13,274 nucleotides of DNA from DATJUC01 sp035502675. GTDB lineage: Bacteria > Vulcanimicrobiota > Vulcanimicrobiia > Vulcanimicrobiales > Vulcanimicrobiaceae. Positions 1 to 7,207 of the stretch are shown in pieces. The notes below the pieces were generated by a model. It saw nothing but the letters and a program-made list of their open reading frames with translations. It was not told where the DNA came from and ran no database searches. Position 1 is the first letter of the stretch; every line of letters starts with the position of its first letter. The translations under genes were made by a program, and so were the position numbers. The stretch is from positions 1-13,274 of the forward strand of contig DATJUC010000210.1 in assembly GCA_035502675.1 (NCBI GenBank). Direction: 5' to 3'.

Positions 1-2
1 GT

Positions 3-674
3 TCGAATGGCGAGTATACCTGCCCGATGGTGATCCGCACGCCATACGGCGGCGGCGTGCGCGGTGCGCTTTCGCACTCGGTCTCGATCGAAGCGCTCTT
101 CTATCACGTTCCGGGTCTAAAGATCGTCGCGCCCGCGTTTCCGGCCGACGTCAAAGGTTTGCTCAACACCGCGATCGACGATCCCGATCCGGTCCTCTTC
201 CTCGAGCACAAGAAAACCTATCGCCTCATCAAAGGCGAGGTGCCGGACGGGCACTACACGATCCCGCTGGGAAAGGCCAACGTCCTCAAGCAAGGCACGC
301 AGCTCAGCGTCGTGTCCTACGGGCTGTACGTGCATTGGGCGCTCGAAGCCGCCCAAAACCTGGAAGCCGAAGGTCTGTCGGTCGAAGTCATCGATCTGCG
401 ATCGATCCGCCCGATGGACAAGTCGGCGATCCTGCAAAGCGTCGAGAAAACGCGCAAGCTGCTGATCGTGCACGAAGACAACAAGTTCGGTGGCATCGGT
501 GCGGAGATCAGCGCGATGGTCGCCGAAGAGGCGCTCTTCCACCTCGACGCACCGATCCGCCGTCTCTGCGCGCCCGACGTTCCGGCCATGGGCTATGCCC
601 TTCCGCTCGAGGAAGAATACATGTCGTCGCCGGCCGAGATGGCGCAAGCCATGCGCGACATGGTCCGGTTTTAG
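3..674 (+). CDS. 2-oxoacid (branched-chain type) dehydrogenase E1 beta subunit, 5'-truncated by window edge
   Basis: This is the beta half of the thiamine-diphosphate-dependent E1 component, which decarboxylates a 2-oxoacid and passes the acyl group to the lipoyl arm of E2 in a cytoplasmic complex. The frame is open from base 3, so the start lies outside; 223 residues are visible against about 325 for the family. The visible part begins in the pyrimidine-binding domain (PYGGGVRGALSHS, then the VPGLKIVAP and DPDPVLFLEHKKTYR stretches). It continues into the transketolase C-terminal domain (VEVIDLRSIRPMD, LLIVHEDNKFGGIG) and ends with the typical LDAPIRRLCAPDVPAM segment. The family usually has HSQS where this protein has HSVS (codon 81-83). 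The FLEHKK-YR-IKGEVP pattern resembles branched-chain-type E1 beta more than classical pyruvate dehydrogenase, but substrate cannot be settled from sequence. The E2 gene follows 14 bp downstream; the E1 alpha gene is expected just upstream, outside the window. Confidence 0.93.
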   Translation, partial: SNGEYTCPMVIRTPYGGGVRGALSHSVSIEALFYHVPGLKIVAPAFPADVKGLLNTAIDDPDPVLFLEHKKTYRLIKGEVPDGHYTIPLGKANVLKQGTQLSVVSYGLYVHWALEAAQNLEAEGLSVEVIDLRSIRPMDKSAILQSVEKTRKLLIVHEDNKFGGIGAEISAMVAEEALFHLDAPIRRLCAPDVPAMGYALPLEEEYMSSPAEMAQAMRDMVRF

Positions 675-680
675 AGAGAG
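674..680 (+). promoter_or_regulatory. Ribosome binding site of the E2 gene
   Basis: A GAGAGAG run, starting on the last base of the E1 beta stop codon, sits 8 bases before the ATG at 689. It is one of the few clear purine-rich Shine-Dalgarno-like sites in the window and supports that start. Confidence 0.5.
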
Positions 681-688
681 TGAACTAA

Positions 689-2032
689 ATGGCGACTACG
701 ATAACGATGCCGCAGCTCGGCGAGACCGTGACCGAGGGAACGGTGGCGCAATGGCTCAAGCGGGTCGGCGACAGCGTCGAGAAGTACGAGGCGTTCGTCG
801 AGGTTTCGACCGACAAAGTAAACGCCGAAGTTCCGTCGCCGGTAACCGGCACGATCCGTGAAGTGCTCGTGAAGGAAGGCGAGACGGTTGCGACCGGCAC
901 GCCGATCGCGGTCATCGACGAGGTCGGAGCCGCACCGGCCAACGCTCCGTCGGCGGCTCCCGCCGCTCCCGCAGTCCCCGAAGCGCCGCCGGCCTCCGCG
1001 GCCCCATCCGCGCCGCCGGCACAGACCGCGTCGAGCAACGGCGCACGCGGCAACGGAGCCGGCGCCGCCGCGGACGCCGATGCCGTGCTGCGCGGCGCTT
1101 CGCCGGCCGTCCGCCGCCTGGCCCGCGAACATCACATCGACATTCGCACGATACGCGGCAGCGGAACCAACGGGCGGGTCACCGCCGACGACGTGTTGAC
1201 GGCGGCTCGCATGGGACCGTCCGCCGCAGTCGGTCAGGCGATCGCCTCGGCAGCGTCGCCGGCAGAGGCCGCAGCGGCACCGCCGGCCTCGAAGGCGGCA
1301 CCGCCTTCGGGCACGTCGACGTACGGCGAGCCGATTCCCGGAACGATCGTACCGCTCAACCAGGCGCGGCGAATCATCGCCGAACGCATGGTCGAGAGCA
1401 AGCACACCGCGCCGCACGCCTGGTCGATGGTCGAAATCGACGTCACCAACGTGTGGAAATGGCGCGCCCGCGAAAAAGACCGTTTCGAACGCGAAACCGG
1501 CTACAAGCTGACGCTGCTGCCGTTCTTCATGCGCGCCGTCGTCGAATCGCTGGCGGCCTTTCCGCTGATGAATGCGCGGTTCACGCCGGACGGCATCTAC
1601 GTCAACAAGGACGTCAATCTCGGAATCGCCATCGGTCTCGCAACCAATTTGGTCGTGCCGGTGATCAAGCACGCCGATCAGCTCTCGATCAAGGGGCTCG
1701 CGATTGCGGGCGGCGAGCTGATCGACAAGGCGCGGCGCGGCAAGCTCGGCGTGGACGACCTGGCCGGCGGAACGTTCACGGTCAACAACAACGGCGCCAA
1801 CGGGTCTTGGGCTTCGGCACCGATCATCAACGGCGGGCAAGCCGGAATCGTCACGATGGAAACGGTCGTCAAAAAGCCGGTCGTCCGGGACGACGACTCG
1901 ATTGCAATCCGGCAGATGATGAACTCCTGTCTCTCGCTCGACCACCGCGTCGTCGACGGCTACGTGGCCAGCGGGTTCCTCGCCGACCTCAAGAGGCGGC
2001 TCGAAAAGATGGGGCCGGACGGCGCGCTCTGA
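689..2032 (+). CDS. Dihydrolipoamide acyltransferase, E2 component of 2-oxoacid dehydrogenase complex
   Basis: E2 forms the core of the complex, accepting the acyl group from E1 on its lipoyl arm and transferring it to coenzyme A. The 447 residues show the full modular order. A lipoyl domain spans about 1-77, with the lipoylated lysine at K43 in STDKVNAEV. A flexible Ala/Pro linker (78-130) follows, then a peripheral subunit-binding domain (about 134-172, SPAVRRLAREHHID and GTNGRVTADDVL). A second Ala/Pro linker leads to the catalytic acyltransferase domain (about 215-445). The active-site HRVVDG motif is intact at H419-G424. NNNGANGSWASAPIINGGQ near 366-384 corresponds to the family's conserved core segment. 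One lipoyl domain only, as is usual for branched-chain-type E2. The preceding E1 beta gene fixes it as part of the same complex. No E3 (dihydrolipoamide dehydrogenase) gene lies in the window, so E3 must be encoded elsewhere. Branched-chain versus pyruvate specificity is unresolved. Confidence 0.95.
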   Translation: MATTITMPQLGETVTEGTVAQWLKRVGDSVEKYEAFVEVSTDKVNAEVPSPVTGTIREVLVKEGETVATGTPIAVIDEVGAAPANAPSAAPAAPAVPEAPPASAAPSAPPAQTASSNGARGNGAGAAADADAVLRGASPAVRRLAREHHIDIRTIRGSGTNGRVTADDVLTAARMGPSAAVGQAIASAASPAEAAAAPPASKAAPPSGTSTYGEPIPGTIVPLNQARRIIAERMVESKHTAPHAWSMVEIDVTNVWKWRAREKDRFERETGYKLTLLPFFMRAVVESLAAFPLMNARFTPDGIYVNKDVNLGIAIGLATNLVVPVIKHADQLSIKGLAIAGGELIDKARRGKLGVDDLAGGTFTVNNNGANGSWASAPIINGGQAGIVTMETVVKKPVVRDDDSIAIRQMMNSCLSLDHRVVDGYVASGFLADLKRRLEKMGPDGAL

Positions 2033-2047
2033 GCCCGCTGCAGGATT

Positions 2048-2401
2048 GTGGACGAACGCTCGTACCGTCGCGTGGCCGACGCGCTCAACGCGTACGGGCT
2101 GTGGACCAGCTGGTGCAGTCAGTTTTTGACCGGCGCCGGATTCGCGCTCATCGGCATGCCGCACCTCGAGCGCTCGTTGCGGTCGGCCGGCTGGCGAGGC
2201 ACCGCCTTGACGCTGCATAACGACGTCGATCCCGGCGGCGGGTTCGGCTACGGACGGGTGCTGCTCGACGCGGCCGTTCTGGGCGATCGCGCGGAGGGCT
2301 GGATGAAGCTCGTCCGCGACCACGTAACCGATCATCACATGAGCTACGTGACCCACGGCAGGCGCACGGACTGCGTCTCCGGCGCGCCCGCCGGCCGTTG
2401 A
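2048..2401 (+). CDS. Unrecognised 117-residue histidine-rich protein
   Basis: I do not recognise this family. The GTG start follows a weak GCAGGA 5 bases upstream, 15 bp after the E2 stop; the stop overlaps the next start (TTGA). That coupling, plus a lack of credible competing frames, argues it is real. It has no signal peptide or membrane segment, so it is probably cytoplasmic. Visible traits are an aromatic N-terminal part (W19, W22, C23), a glycine stretch PGGGFGYGR near 62-70, and a histidine-dense C-terminal part: H92, H96, H97 and H103, with a further cysteine at C109. The His cluster could bind metal, but that is inference only. Its place between a dehydrogenase complex and an exported protease does not point to a function. 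It could be a diverged remnant of a larger protein. Confidence 0.6.
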   Translation: MDERSYRRVADALNAYGLWTSWCSQFLTGAGFALIGMPHLERSLRSAGWRGTALTLHNDVDPGGGFGYGRVLLDAAVLGDRAEGWMKLVRDHVTDHHMSYVTHGRRTDCVSGAPAGR

Positions 2402-3582
2402 AACGCGCGGCAGCGGCGCTGGCGGCGACGGCGGCGCTGGTCTCATTCGCGTCGCCGGCGGCCGCCGAGGACGCGACGGCGGCGGCGCTGTTCGCCAGCG
2501 GAAACTTCGACGCGGCCGCAGTTCGGTATTCCGCAGACTTGGCGACGAACGCGCACGATCCCAAAGCGAGCCTGGGTCTCGGAACGATCCGGCTCTACCA
2601 AAACGATCTCGCGGCGGCTCGCCCCCTGCTGCAAGCTGCGCTCGCGGCCGATCCGTCAAACGCGACCGCCGCCAGCCGGCTGCGCGAGTTGCAACGGCGC
2701 GTCGCCGAAGCCTCGCGGACCGCAACCGTCGCGGGCGCGCAGACGATCGTTCCGTTCGTCACCGCCGATCCGCTGCCGGTCGTCCGCATCCGCGTGAACG
2801 GGAAAGACGCGACGTTCATGATCGACACGGGCGGCGACTTCGTCCTGGAGCCGCAGTTCGCGGCGACCCTCGGCCTGACGCTCGAGGGCGCCGGTACCGG
2901 CGTCTTCGCCGGCGGAAAGACGGCGGCGTTGCAGCGTGCGACGGTTCGGCGCGTCGAGTTCGGAACCGCCGTCGCCGAGGACGTCGCCGCGACGGTGCTG
3001 CCGACCCACGCTTCGGACCTCTTCGCCGGGAAGATCGCGATCGACGGCATTCTCGGCACGACCGTTTTCGAGCGCTTCCTCGTGACCATCGACTATCCGC
3101 ACGCGCGACTGATCGTGCGCCCGCGCTCGCCGGCGGTTTCGACCGCGTTCGAACGAGCGGCGACCGCTGCCGGCGCTACCATCGTGCCGTGTTGGCTGGT
3201 GGGCGATCACTTCGTCTTTGCGACGGCCCAAGTCAACGACGCACCGCCCGGCCTGTTCTTCTTCGACACCGGCCTCGCGGGCGGCGGCCTGAGCCCGGCG
3301 CCGCAGCTTTTGACCGCGGCGAAAATTACGATCGACGCCGCCCGCGCCGGAACCGGAGTCGGCGGAGGCGGCGCCGTCACCGCGATTCCGTTCGTCGCCT
3401 CGCGGATCGCCGTCGGCAACGCCGTGGTGCGCCACGTTCCCGGGCTGTACACCCCGCAAGGCAATCCGTTCGGGATCTTTCCGTTCGCGGTTTGGGGGTT
3501 GATTTCCAACGATTTTCTCGCGCATTTCGCGTACACCGTGGATTTTGACGCGATGAAGATCGTGCTCGCGCCGAGCGTATGA
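2398..3582 (+). CDS. Exported retropepsin-like aspartic protease with N-terminal TPR-like region
   Basis: The 394-residue product starts with a signal peptide (MKRAAAALAATAALVSFASP, likely cleaved after the AAA near residue 23), so it acts outside the cytoplasm. Residues about 25-105 form a helical TPR-like region (ALFASGNFDAAAVRYSADLA, then LYQNDLAAARPLLQAALAADP). Two retropepsin-like lobes follow. The first carries the catalytic D143-T-G in FMIDTGGDF and the GILGTTVFERFLVTIDYP pattern near 217-234. The second carries D290-T-G in FFFDTGLAGG and a matching GLISNDFLAHFAYTVDF segment. Both lobes keep their aspartate, consistent with a pepsin-like two-lobe active site inside one chain. The start is TTG, overlapping the previous stop by 4 bp; it is the start that yields a complete signal peptide. 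The substrate is unknown. The 3' end overlaps queD by 4 bp (ATGA). Confidence 0.85.
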   Translation: MKRAAAALAATAALVSFASPAAAEDATAAALFASGNFDAAAVRYSADLATNAHDPKASLGLGTIRLYQNDLAAARPLLQAALAADPSNATAASRLRELQRRVAEASRTATVAGAQTIVPFVTADPLPVVRIRVNGKDATFMIDTGGDFVLEPQFAATLGLTLEGAGTGVFAGGKTAALQRATVRRVEFGTAVAEDVAATVLPTHASDLFAGKIAIDGILGTTVFERFLVTIDYPHARLIVRPRSPAVSTAFERAATAAGATIVPCWLVGDHFVFATAQVNDAPPGLFFFDTGLAGGGLSPAPQLLTAAKITIDAARAGTGVGGGGAVTAIPFVASRIAVGNAVVRHVPGLYTPQGNPFGIFPFAVWGLISNDFLAHFAYTVDFDAMKIVLAPSV

Positions 3583-3965
3583 CCGTGCAGATTCGCAAGC
3601 ACTTTCGTTTCGAAGCCGCGCACGTGTTGCCGTATCATACCGGCAAGTGCTCGCGCATGCACGGACACTCGTACCGGCTGGAAGTCGCCGTGCGCGGACC
3701 GTTGCAGAACGACGGCCCGGCTCGCGGGATGATTCTCGACTTCGACGAGCTCGAGCGGGTCGTGCGCGCGCACGCGGTCGACGCGCTCGACCACCGAACC
3801 CTCAACGACGCGCTCGACAATCCTACTGCGGAGCGCATCGTGGCATGGATCTGGGAGCGGCTGGAGCCGGTCCTGCCCGGCCTCGACGAGCTGGTGCTTT
3901 GGGAGACGGCCAATTCGTGCGCGACGCTGCGCCGGTCGGATACGGACGATGCTGGCGATCGCTGA
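3579..3965 (+). CDS. queD: 6-carboxy-5,6,7,8-tetrahydropterin synthase (QueD, PTPS family)
   Basis: QueD converts 7,8-dihydroneopterin triphosphate to 6-carboxytetrahydropterin, the second step toward 7-deazaguanines such as queuosine. The 128-residue length is typical. Zinc ligands are visible as H15 (FEAAHVL) and H28 and H30 in C24-SRM-HGH. This Cys-x3-HGH spacing is characteristic of QueD rather than eukaryotic-type pyruvoyl tetrahydropterin synthase. Catalytic C24 and the D71-H72 pair (ALDHRTL) are present, and E109 in WET matches the pterin-anchoring glutamate. The ATG overlaps the protease stop (ATGA) and the 3' end overlaps queE by 17 bp, so translation is probably coupled. The queE neighbour, which uses QueD's product, makes the assignment firm. 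queC and queF are not in the window. Confidence 0.94.
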   Translation: MTVQIRKHFRFEAAHVLPYHTGKCSRMHGHSYRLEVAVRGPLQNDGPARGMILDFDELERVVRAHAVDALDHRTLNDALDNPTAERIVAWIWERLEPVLPGLDELVLWETANSCATLRRSDTDDAGDR

Positions 3966-4524
3966 GATCTTCTACAGCATTCAGGGCGAAGGTCTGTGGA
4001 CCGGAACGCCGGCCGTTTTCGTGCGTCTCGCGGGATGCAATCTCGCCTGCGATTTCTGCGATACCGACTATTCCATCGGATCGTTCGGCACCGTCGCAGA
4101 GGTCGTGCGCGCGGTTCGCGAAGCGGGCGGGGATTGCCCGATGGTGGTCCTGACCGGCGGCGAGCCGTTCGCTCAAGCCGAGACGGCCGCGCTGATCGCG
4201 GCGCTGCGCGCAGACAAACGCCGCGTGCACGTGGAGTCGAACGGAACGATCTACGAACCTCTTCCCGACGACGTATGGCTCTGCGTCTCGCCCAAGGAGC
4301 GGGTCGATCCGCGGATGGCGTCGCGGGCCGACGAAGCGAAGCTGATCGTCGACCGGCGCGTGCCCGAGGAGCAGCTCGCGCTTTTCGGCGACAAACCGGT
4401 CGTTCTGCTGCAGCCGGAAGGCAACAAGCCCGAGAACGTCGCGCTGGCACTCGCGTACGCCAAAGCGCATCCCGCGCGCTTCCGCCTCTCCCTGCAGACG
4501 CACAAGTTCATCGGCGTGCGCTGA
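3949..4524 (+). CDS. queE: 7-carboxy-7-deazaguanine synthase (QueE, radical SAM)
   Basis: QueE is a radical SAM enzyme that rearranges 6-carboxytetrahydropterin to 7-carboxy-7-deazaguanine, the third step of queuosine precursor synthesis, in the cytoplasm. The N-terminus has the family signature EIFYSIQGEG at 6-15, followed by GTPAVFVRLAGC. The [4Fe-4S]-binding cysteines are C30, C34 and C37 in canonical C-x3-C-x2-C spacing, and the SAM-contacting TGGEP motif lies at 69-73. At 191 residues it is somewhat shorter than many homologues (roughly 210-240), suggesting a compact version, but the C-terminal LSLQTHKFIGVR is present and the frame is intact. It starts inside queD and ends 2 bp before mqnB. 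Confidence 0.94.
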   Translation: MLAIAEIFYSIQGEGLWTGTPAVFVRLAGCNLACDFCDTDYSIGSFGTVAEVVRAVREAGGDCPMVVLTGGEPFAQAETAALIAALRADKRRVHVESNGTIYEPLPDDVWLCVSPKERVDPRMASRADEAKLIVDRRVPEEQLALFGDKPVVLLQPEGNKPENVALALAYAKAHPARFRLSLQTHKFIGVR

Positions 4525-4526
4525 CG

Positions 4527-5144
4527 GTGATCTTGCTGACCGCCGCCGTCGGCCAAGAGCTCGGCTTTTGGCGGGCGCGCCCGAACGTGAAGACGCTGCT
4601 CACCGGGGTCGGCCCGGTCGAAGCTGCCGCCGCCGTAGCCCGCGAGCTCGCGCGCGCGCCTTATCGCTGCGTCGTCAACGCCGGAATCGCCGGCGCGTTC
4701 GAGGGCGCAGCCGGCGTCGGCGACGCCGTGGTAGTCGCCGAAGAGACGATGGAAATCACGCTCGAGAGCGGGCAGCCGATTCGCTTGCCGGAAGGCGCCG
4801 CGATCCCCGAACGGGCCCGGTCGCACGATCGCCTCGTGCGGGCGCTCGGCGCGGCCGGTTTCCCGGCGTTGCGCGGAATTACGGTTTCGCAGGTCACGAC
4901 GACCGAGGCGACTGCCGCGCGCTTGGCGGCGCTGGGTGCCCAAGTCGAGTCGACGGAAGGTTTCGCGGTGCTGCGCGCCGCCGCACTGGCCGGCGTTGCG
5001 GCCGTCGAGCTGCGGGGCATATCGAATCGCGTGGGAGACCGAACCATGAGCGCTTGGAACTTTCAAGCCGGCGTCGACGCGCTGGCCCGGATCGTCACCG
5101 CATTCTTCGATCTCGGCGAGATCGCCGTCGAGCCGGTCGCATGA
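4527..5144 (+). CDS. mqnB: Futalosine hydrolase (MqnB)
   Basis: MqnB cleaves futalosine to dehypoxanthine futalosine and hypoxanthine in the alternative (futalosine) menaquinone pathway. The 205 residues show a nucleoside phosphorylase/hydrolase fold: TGVGPVEAA near 26-34, NAGIAGAF at 51-58, and the nucleoside-binding ESTEG at 141-145. RGISNRVGDR at 163-172 and SAWNFQAGVDAL are typical of futalosine hydrolases. The family usually reads MEG where this protein has TEG; the glutamate is kept. An MTA/SAH nucleosidase is the main alternative, but the adjacent mqnD makes MqnB much more likely. The GTG at 4527 was chosen because it lies 2 bp after the queE stop and directly precedes the first strand (ILLTAAVGQE); the frame is open further upstream only as a shadow of queE. 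The stop overlaps mqnD (ATGA). Confidence 0.9.
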   Translation: MILLTAAVGQELGFWRARPNVKTLLTGVGPVEAAAAVARELARAPYRCVVNAGIAGAFEGAAGVGDAVVVAEETMEITLESGQPIRLPEGAAIPERARSHDRLVRALGAAGFPALRGITVSQVTTTEATAARLAALGAQVESTEGFAVLRAAALAGVAAVELRGISNRVGDRTMSAWNFQAGVDALARIVTAFFDLGEIAVEPVA

Positions 5145-5977
5145 CGCCGCTCGCGCTTGCGTACTCGCCCTGCCCGAACGACACGTACGTCTTTGCGGCG
5201 CTCGCCAACGGCTGGCTCGACGGCGCGCCGCCGGTGCGCGTCGAACTTGCCGACATCGATCGGCTCAACGCCGCGGCGGCGCGCGCGCAGTACGAGCTGG
5301 TCAAGGTCAGCTACGGCGCGATTCCGTTTCTACACGACCGCTACCGGATTCTGCGCGCGGGCGGGGCGCTGGGGCGCGGCTGCGGTCCCCTGTTGATCGC
5401 GCGGCCCGACCGCGCCCCCACGCTGTTCGCCGAAGTCGCCGATCGCAAGATCGCAATTCCCGGCGAGCGCACCACCGCGTTCCTCCTGCTGCAGCTCGCG
5501 CTCGGCCGCCGCCCGAAAACGGTCGCGATGCGGTTCGACGCCATCGCGGGCGCGGTCGCCGCCGGTGAGGTCGACGCCGGCCTGATCATTCACGAGTCAC
5601 GCTTCACCTACCGCGACCAGGGTTTGATCTCGATCGCCGACCTGGGAGAATGGTGGGAGAACGTCACGCTGCTGCCGATTCCGCTGGGTGCGATCTTGGT
5701 GCGCCGCGACGTCGGCCTCGCGCTGGCGAAAAGCGTCGACGACGCGATTCGCCGCAGCGTTGCGTTTGCGCGCGAGCACGACGACCGGGTCATGCCCTAC
5801 GTCCGCGAACACGCCGCCGAAACCGCCGACGACGTGACGCGCGCGCACATCGACCTCTACGTCAACGCATATACCGACGACCTCGGCGACCAGGGTATCG
5901 CCGCCGTCGCGTCGCTCTTCGAGCGCGCCGCCGAGGGCGGCATCGTACCGCACGGCACGCAGCCGGAGTTCGTGTGA
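5141..5977 (+). CDS. mqnD: 1,4-dihydroxy-6-naphthoate synthase (MqnD)
   Basis: MqnD splits cyclic dehypoxanthine futalosine to give 1,4-dihydroxy-6-naphthoate, the ring precursor of menaquinone. The product has 278 residues, normal for the family, and the periplasmic-binding-protein-like fold is recognisable. The N-terminal SPCPND lies at 9-14, KVSYGA at 55-60, and the IPGERTTAFLLLQLAL ligand-binding segment near 106-121. LIIHESRFTY at 148-157 contains H151, which corresponds to the catalytic histidine of characterised MqnD. The C-terminal part contains the expected helical lobe. The start overlaps the mqnB stop by 4 bp, and the stop overlaps the namZ start by 4 bp (GTGA). mqnA, mqnC and mqnE are not in the window, so the pathway is split across loci. 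Confidence 0.95.
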   Translation: MTPLALAYSPCPNDTYVFAALANGWLDGAPPVRVELADIDRLNAAAARAQYELVKVSYGAIPFLHDRYRILRAGGALGRGCGPLLIARPDRAPTLFAEVADRKIAIPGERTTAFLLLQLALGRRPKTVAMRFDAIAGAVAAGEVDAGLIIHESRFTYRDQGLISIADLGEWWENVTLLPIPLGAILVRRDVGLALAKSVDDAIRRSVAFAREHDDRVMPYVREHAAETADDVTRAHIDLYVNAYTDDLGDQGIAAVASLFERAAEGGIVPHGTQPEFV

Positions 5978-7197
5978 GGCGCTCGCACTTTATCGCCGGT
6001 ACGGGCGCGGTCGCAGCCGGAGCGTGGGTGCGCGCGTCCGCGGCCCCGTTGCCGCCCGCGCGCGTCGAGCTCGGCGACGACGCATTTCTGCGCGACGAGT
6101 GGCGAGCGCTCCACGGGCGCAGCGTCGGCATCATCGCCAACCAAAGCGGCGTGACGTCGCGGCTCGTTCCGTTCGTCGACGCGGTTCGGCATCGCGGGGA
6201 CGTGCGCGTCGTCGCGCTGTTTGCGCCCGAGCACGGATTGCGCGGCGACCGTGCGGCCGGGACGTCGGTCGGGTCGTACGTCGATTCGCAGACCGGCTTA
6301 CCGGTGTACAGCCTCTACGGGGCGACGCGCCGCCCAACCGCCGCAATGCTCGACGGCATCGACGTCCTGCTCTTCGACATTCAGGACGTTGGTTCGCGCG
6401 CGTACACCTTCGTCTCGACGATGGCGTACGCGATGCAAAGCGCCAAGGCGTTCGGCAAGGAGTTCTGGGTGCTCGATCGCCCCAATCCCATCGGCGGCGA
6501 AATCGTGGAAGGCCCGGTCCTCGAAGCGTCGGAGGAATCGTTCATCGGACTCTATCCGATTCCGATGCGCCACGGCATGACGGTCGGCGAGCTGGCGCGC
6601 CTCTTCAACGACCGTTTCGGCATCGGCGCACGCCTGCGAGTCGTACCGATGCAGGGATGGCAGCGTTCGACGATTTGGCCCGACACGGGCCTGCAATGGG
6701 TGCAGACCTCGCCGTACGTTCCCACGTGGGAGACGACCTTCGTCTACGTCTGCACCGGTCTGATCGACAACGCCGGGATCAACAACGGAACGGGATTCAC
6801 CAAGCCGTTCTTTCTGGCCGGGGCCTTGGGACTGGACGGCAATCGTCTGGCCGGCGCGCTGAACGCGCGCGACCTGCCGGGCGTCTATTTTCGTGCGGCT
6901 GCCTGGTCTCCGATCGCGGGTTTTTGGGCCGGACGCGAACTCTCCGGGGTCGAGCTGGTCGTGTTCGATCCGCGACGGTTTCTCGCCGTGCGCGCGGCCG
7001 TCGAGATCCTGACCGCGATCCGTTCGATCGCACCGCACGCGCTGCACGTCGATCCGCAAGCGCTCGATCGCGATTGGGGAACGCCCTCTCTGCGCGAGGG
7101 CCTCGAATCGGGGCGCACCGCAACCGAGATTCTCGCGCTATGGGACGACGGCGTCGAGCGCTTCAAAGACGTGCGCGCCCGCTACCTTCTCTACTAA
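5974..7197 (+). CDS. namZ: Exported exo-beta-N-acetylmuramidase NamZ family protein (DUF1343)
   Basis: NamZ-type enzymes (glycoside hydrolase family 171) release N-acetylmuramic acid from non-reducing ends of peptidoglycan fragments. The 407-residue product begins with MRRSHFIAGTGAVAAGAW and an AxA-type cleavage site near residue 24. There is a twin arginine, but the phenylalanine is one position later than the Tat consensus, so Sec or Tat export are both possible. Family landmarks appear in order: VGIIANQSGV (51-60), FAPEHGLRG (83-91, with E86 in the presumed active site), VYSLYG (111-116), FDIQDVGSRAYTF (134-146), LDRPNPIGG (167-175) and PIPMRHGMTVGELA (195-208). Around 261-274 it reads TGLIDNAGINNGTG where many members carry an EGTNVSEG-like sequence, so it is a divergent member. 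The GTG at 5974 gives a complete signal peptide and overlaps mqnD by 4 bp. It is the last gene of the chain. Confidence 0.85.
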   Translation: MRRSHFIAGTGAVAAGAWVRASAAPLPPARVELGDDAFLRDEWRALHGRSVGIIANQSGVTSRLVPFVDAVRHRGDVRVVALFAPEHGLRGDRAAGTSVGSYVDSQTGLPVYSLYGATRRPTAAMLDGIDVLLFDIQDVGSRAYTFVSTMAYAMQSAKAFGKEFWVLDRPNPIGGEIVEGPVLEASEESFIGLYPIPMRHGMTVGELARLFNDRFGIGARLRVVPMQGWQRSTIWPDTGLQWVQTSPYVPTWETTFVYVCTGLIDNAGINNGTGFTKPFFLAGALGLDGNRLAGALNARDLPGVYFRAAAWSPIAGFWAGRELSGVELVVFDPRRFLAVRAAVEILTAIRSIAPHALHVDPQALDRDWGTPSLREGLESGRTATEILALWDDGVERFKDVRARYLLY

Positions 7198-7207
7198 CGG
7201 CGCGCGA

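Noticed and set aside
671..2725. 684-codon open frame on the - strand opposite the E2 gene
   Set aside because: Arginine-rich, low-complexity translation with no domain pattern; it mirrors the Ala/Pro-rich E2 gene and arises from G+C-rich codon bias.
3996..4526. Upstream open frame joined to mqnB
   Set aside because: Arginine-rich shadow of queE. MqnB homology begins at the GTG at 4527, so this is not a fusion.
5650..5973. Upstream open frame joined to namZ
   Set aside because: Shadow of mqnD; the signal peptide begins at the GTG at 5974.
5974..6048. Canonical Tat signal on the NamZ protein
   Set aside because: RR is present, but F is at RRxxF rather than RRxF spacing, so I call only an export signal and leave the route open.
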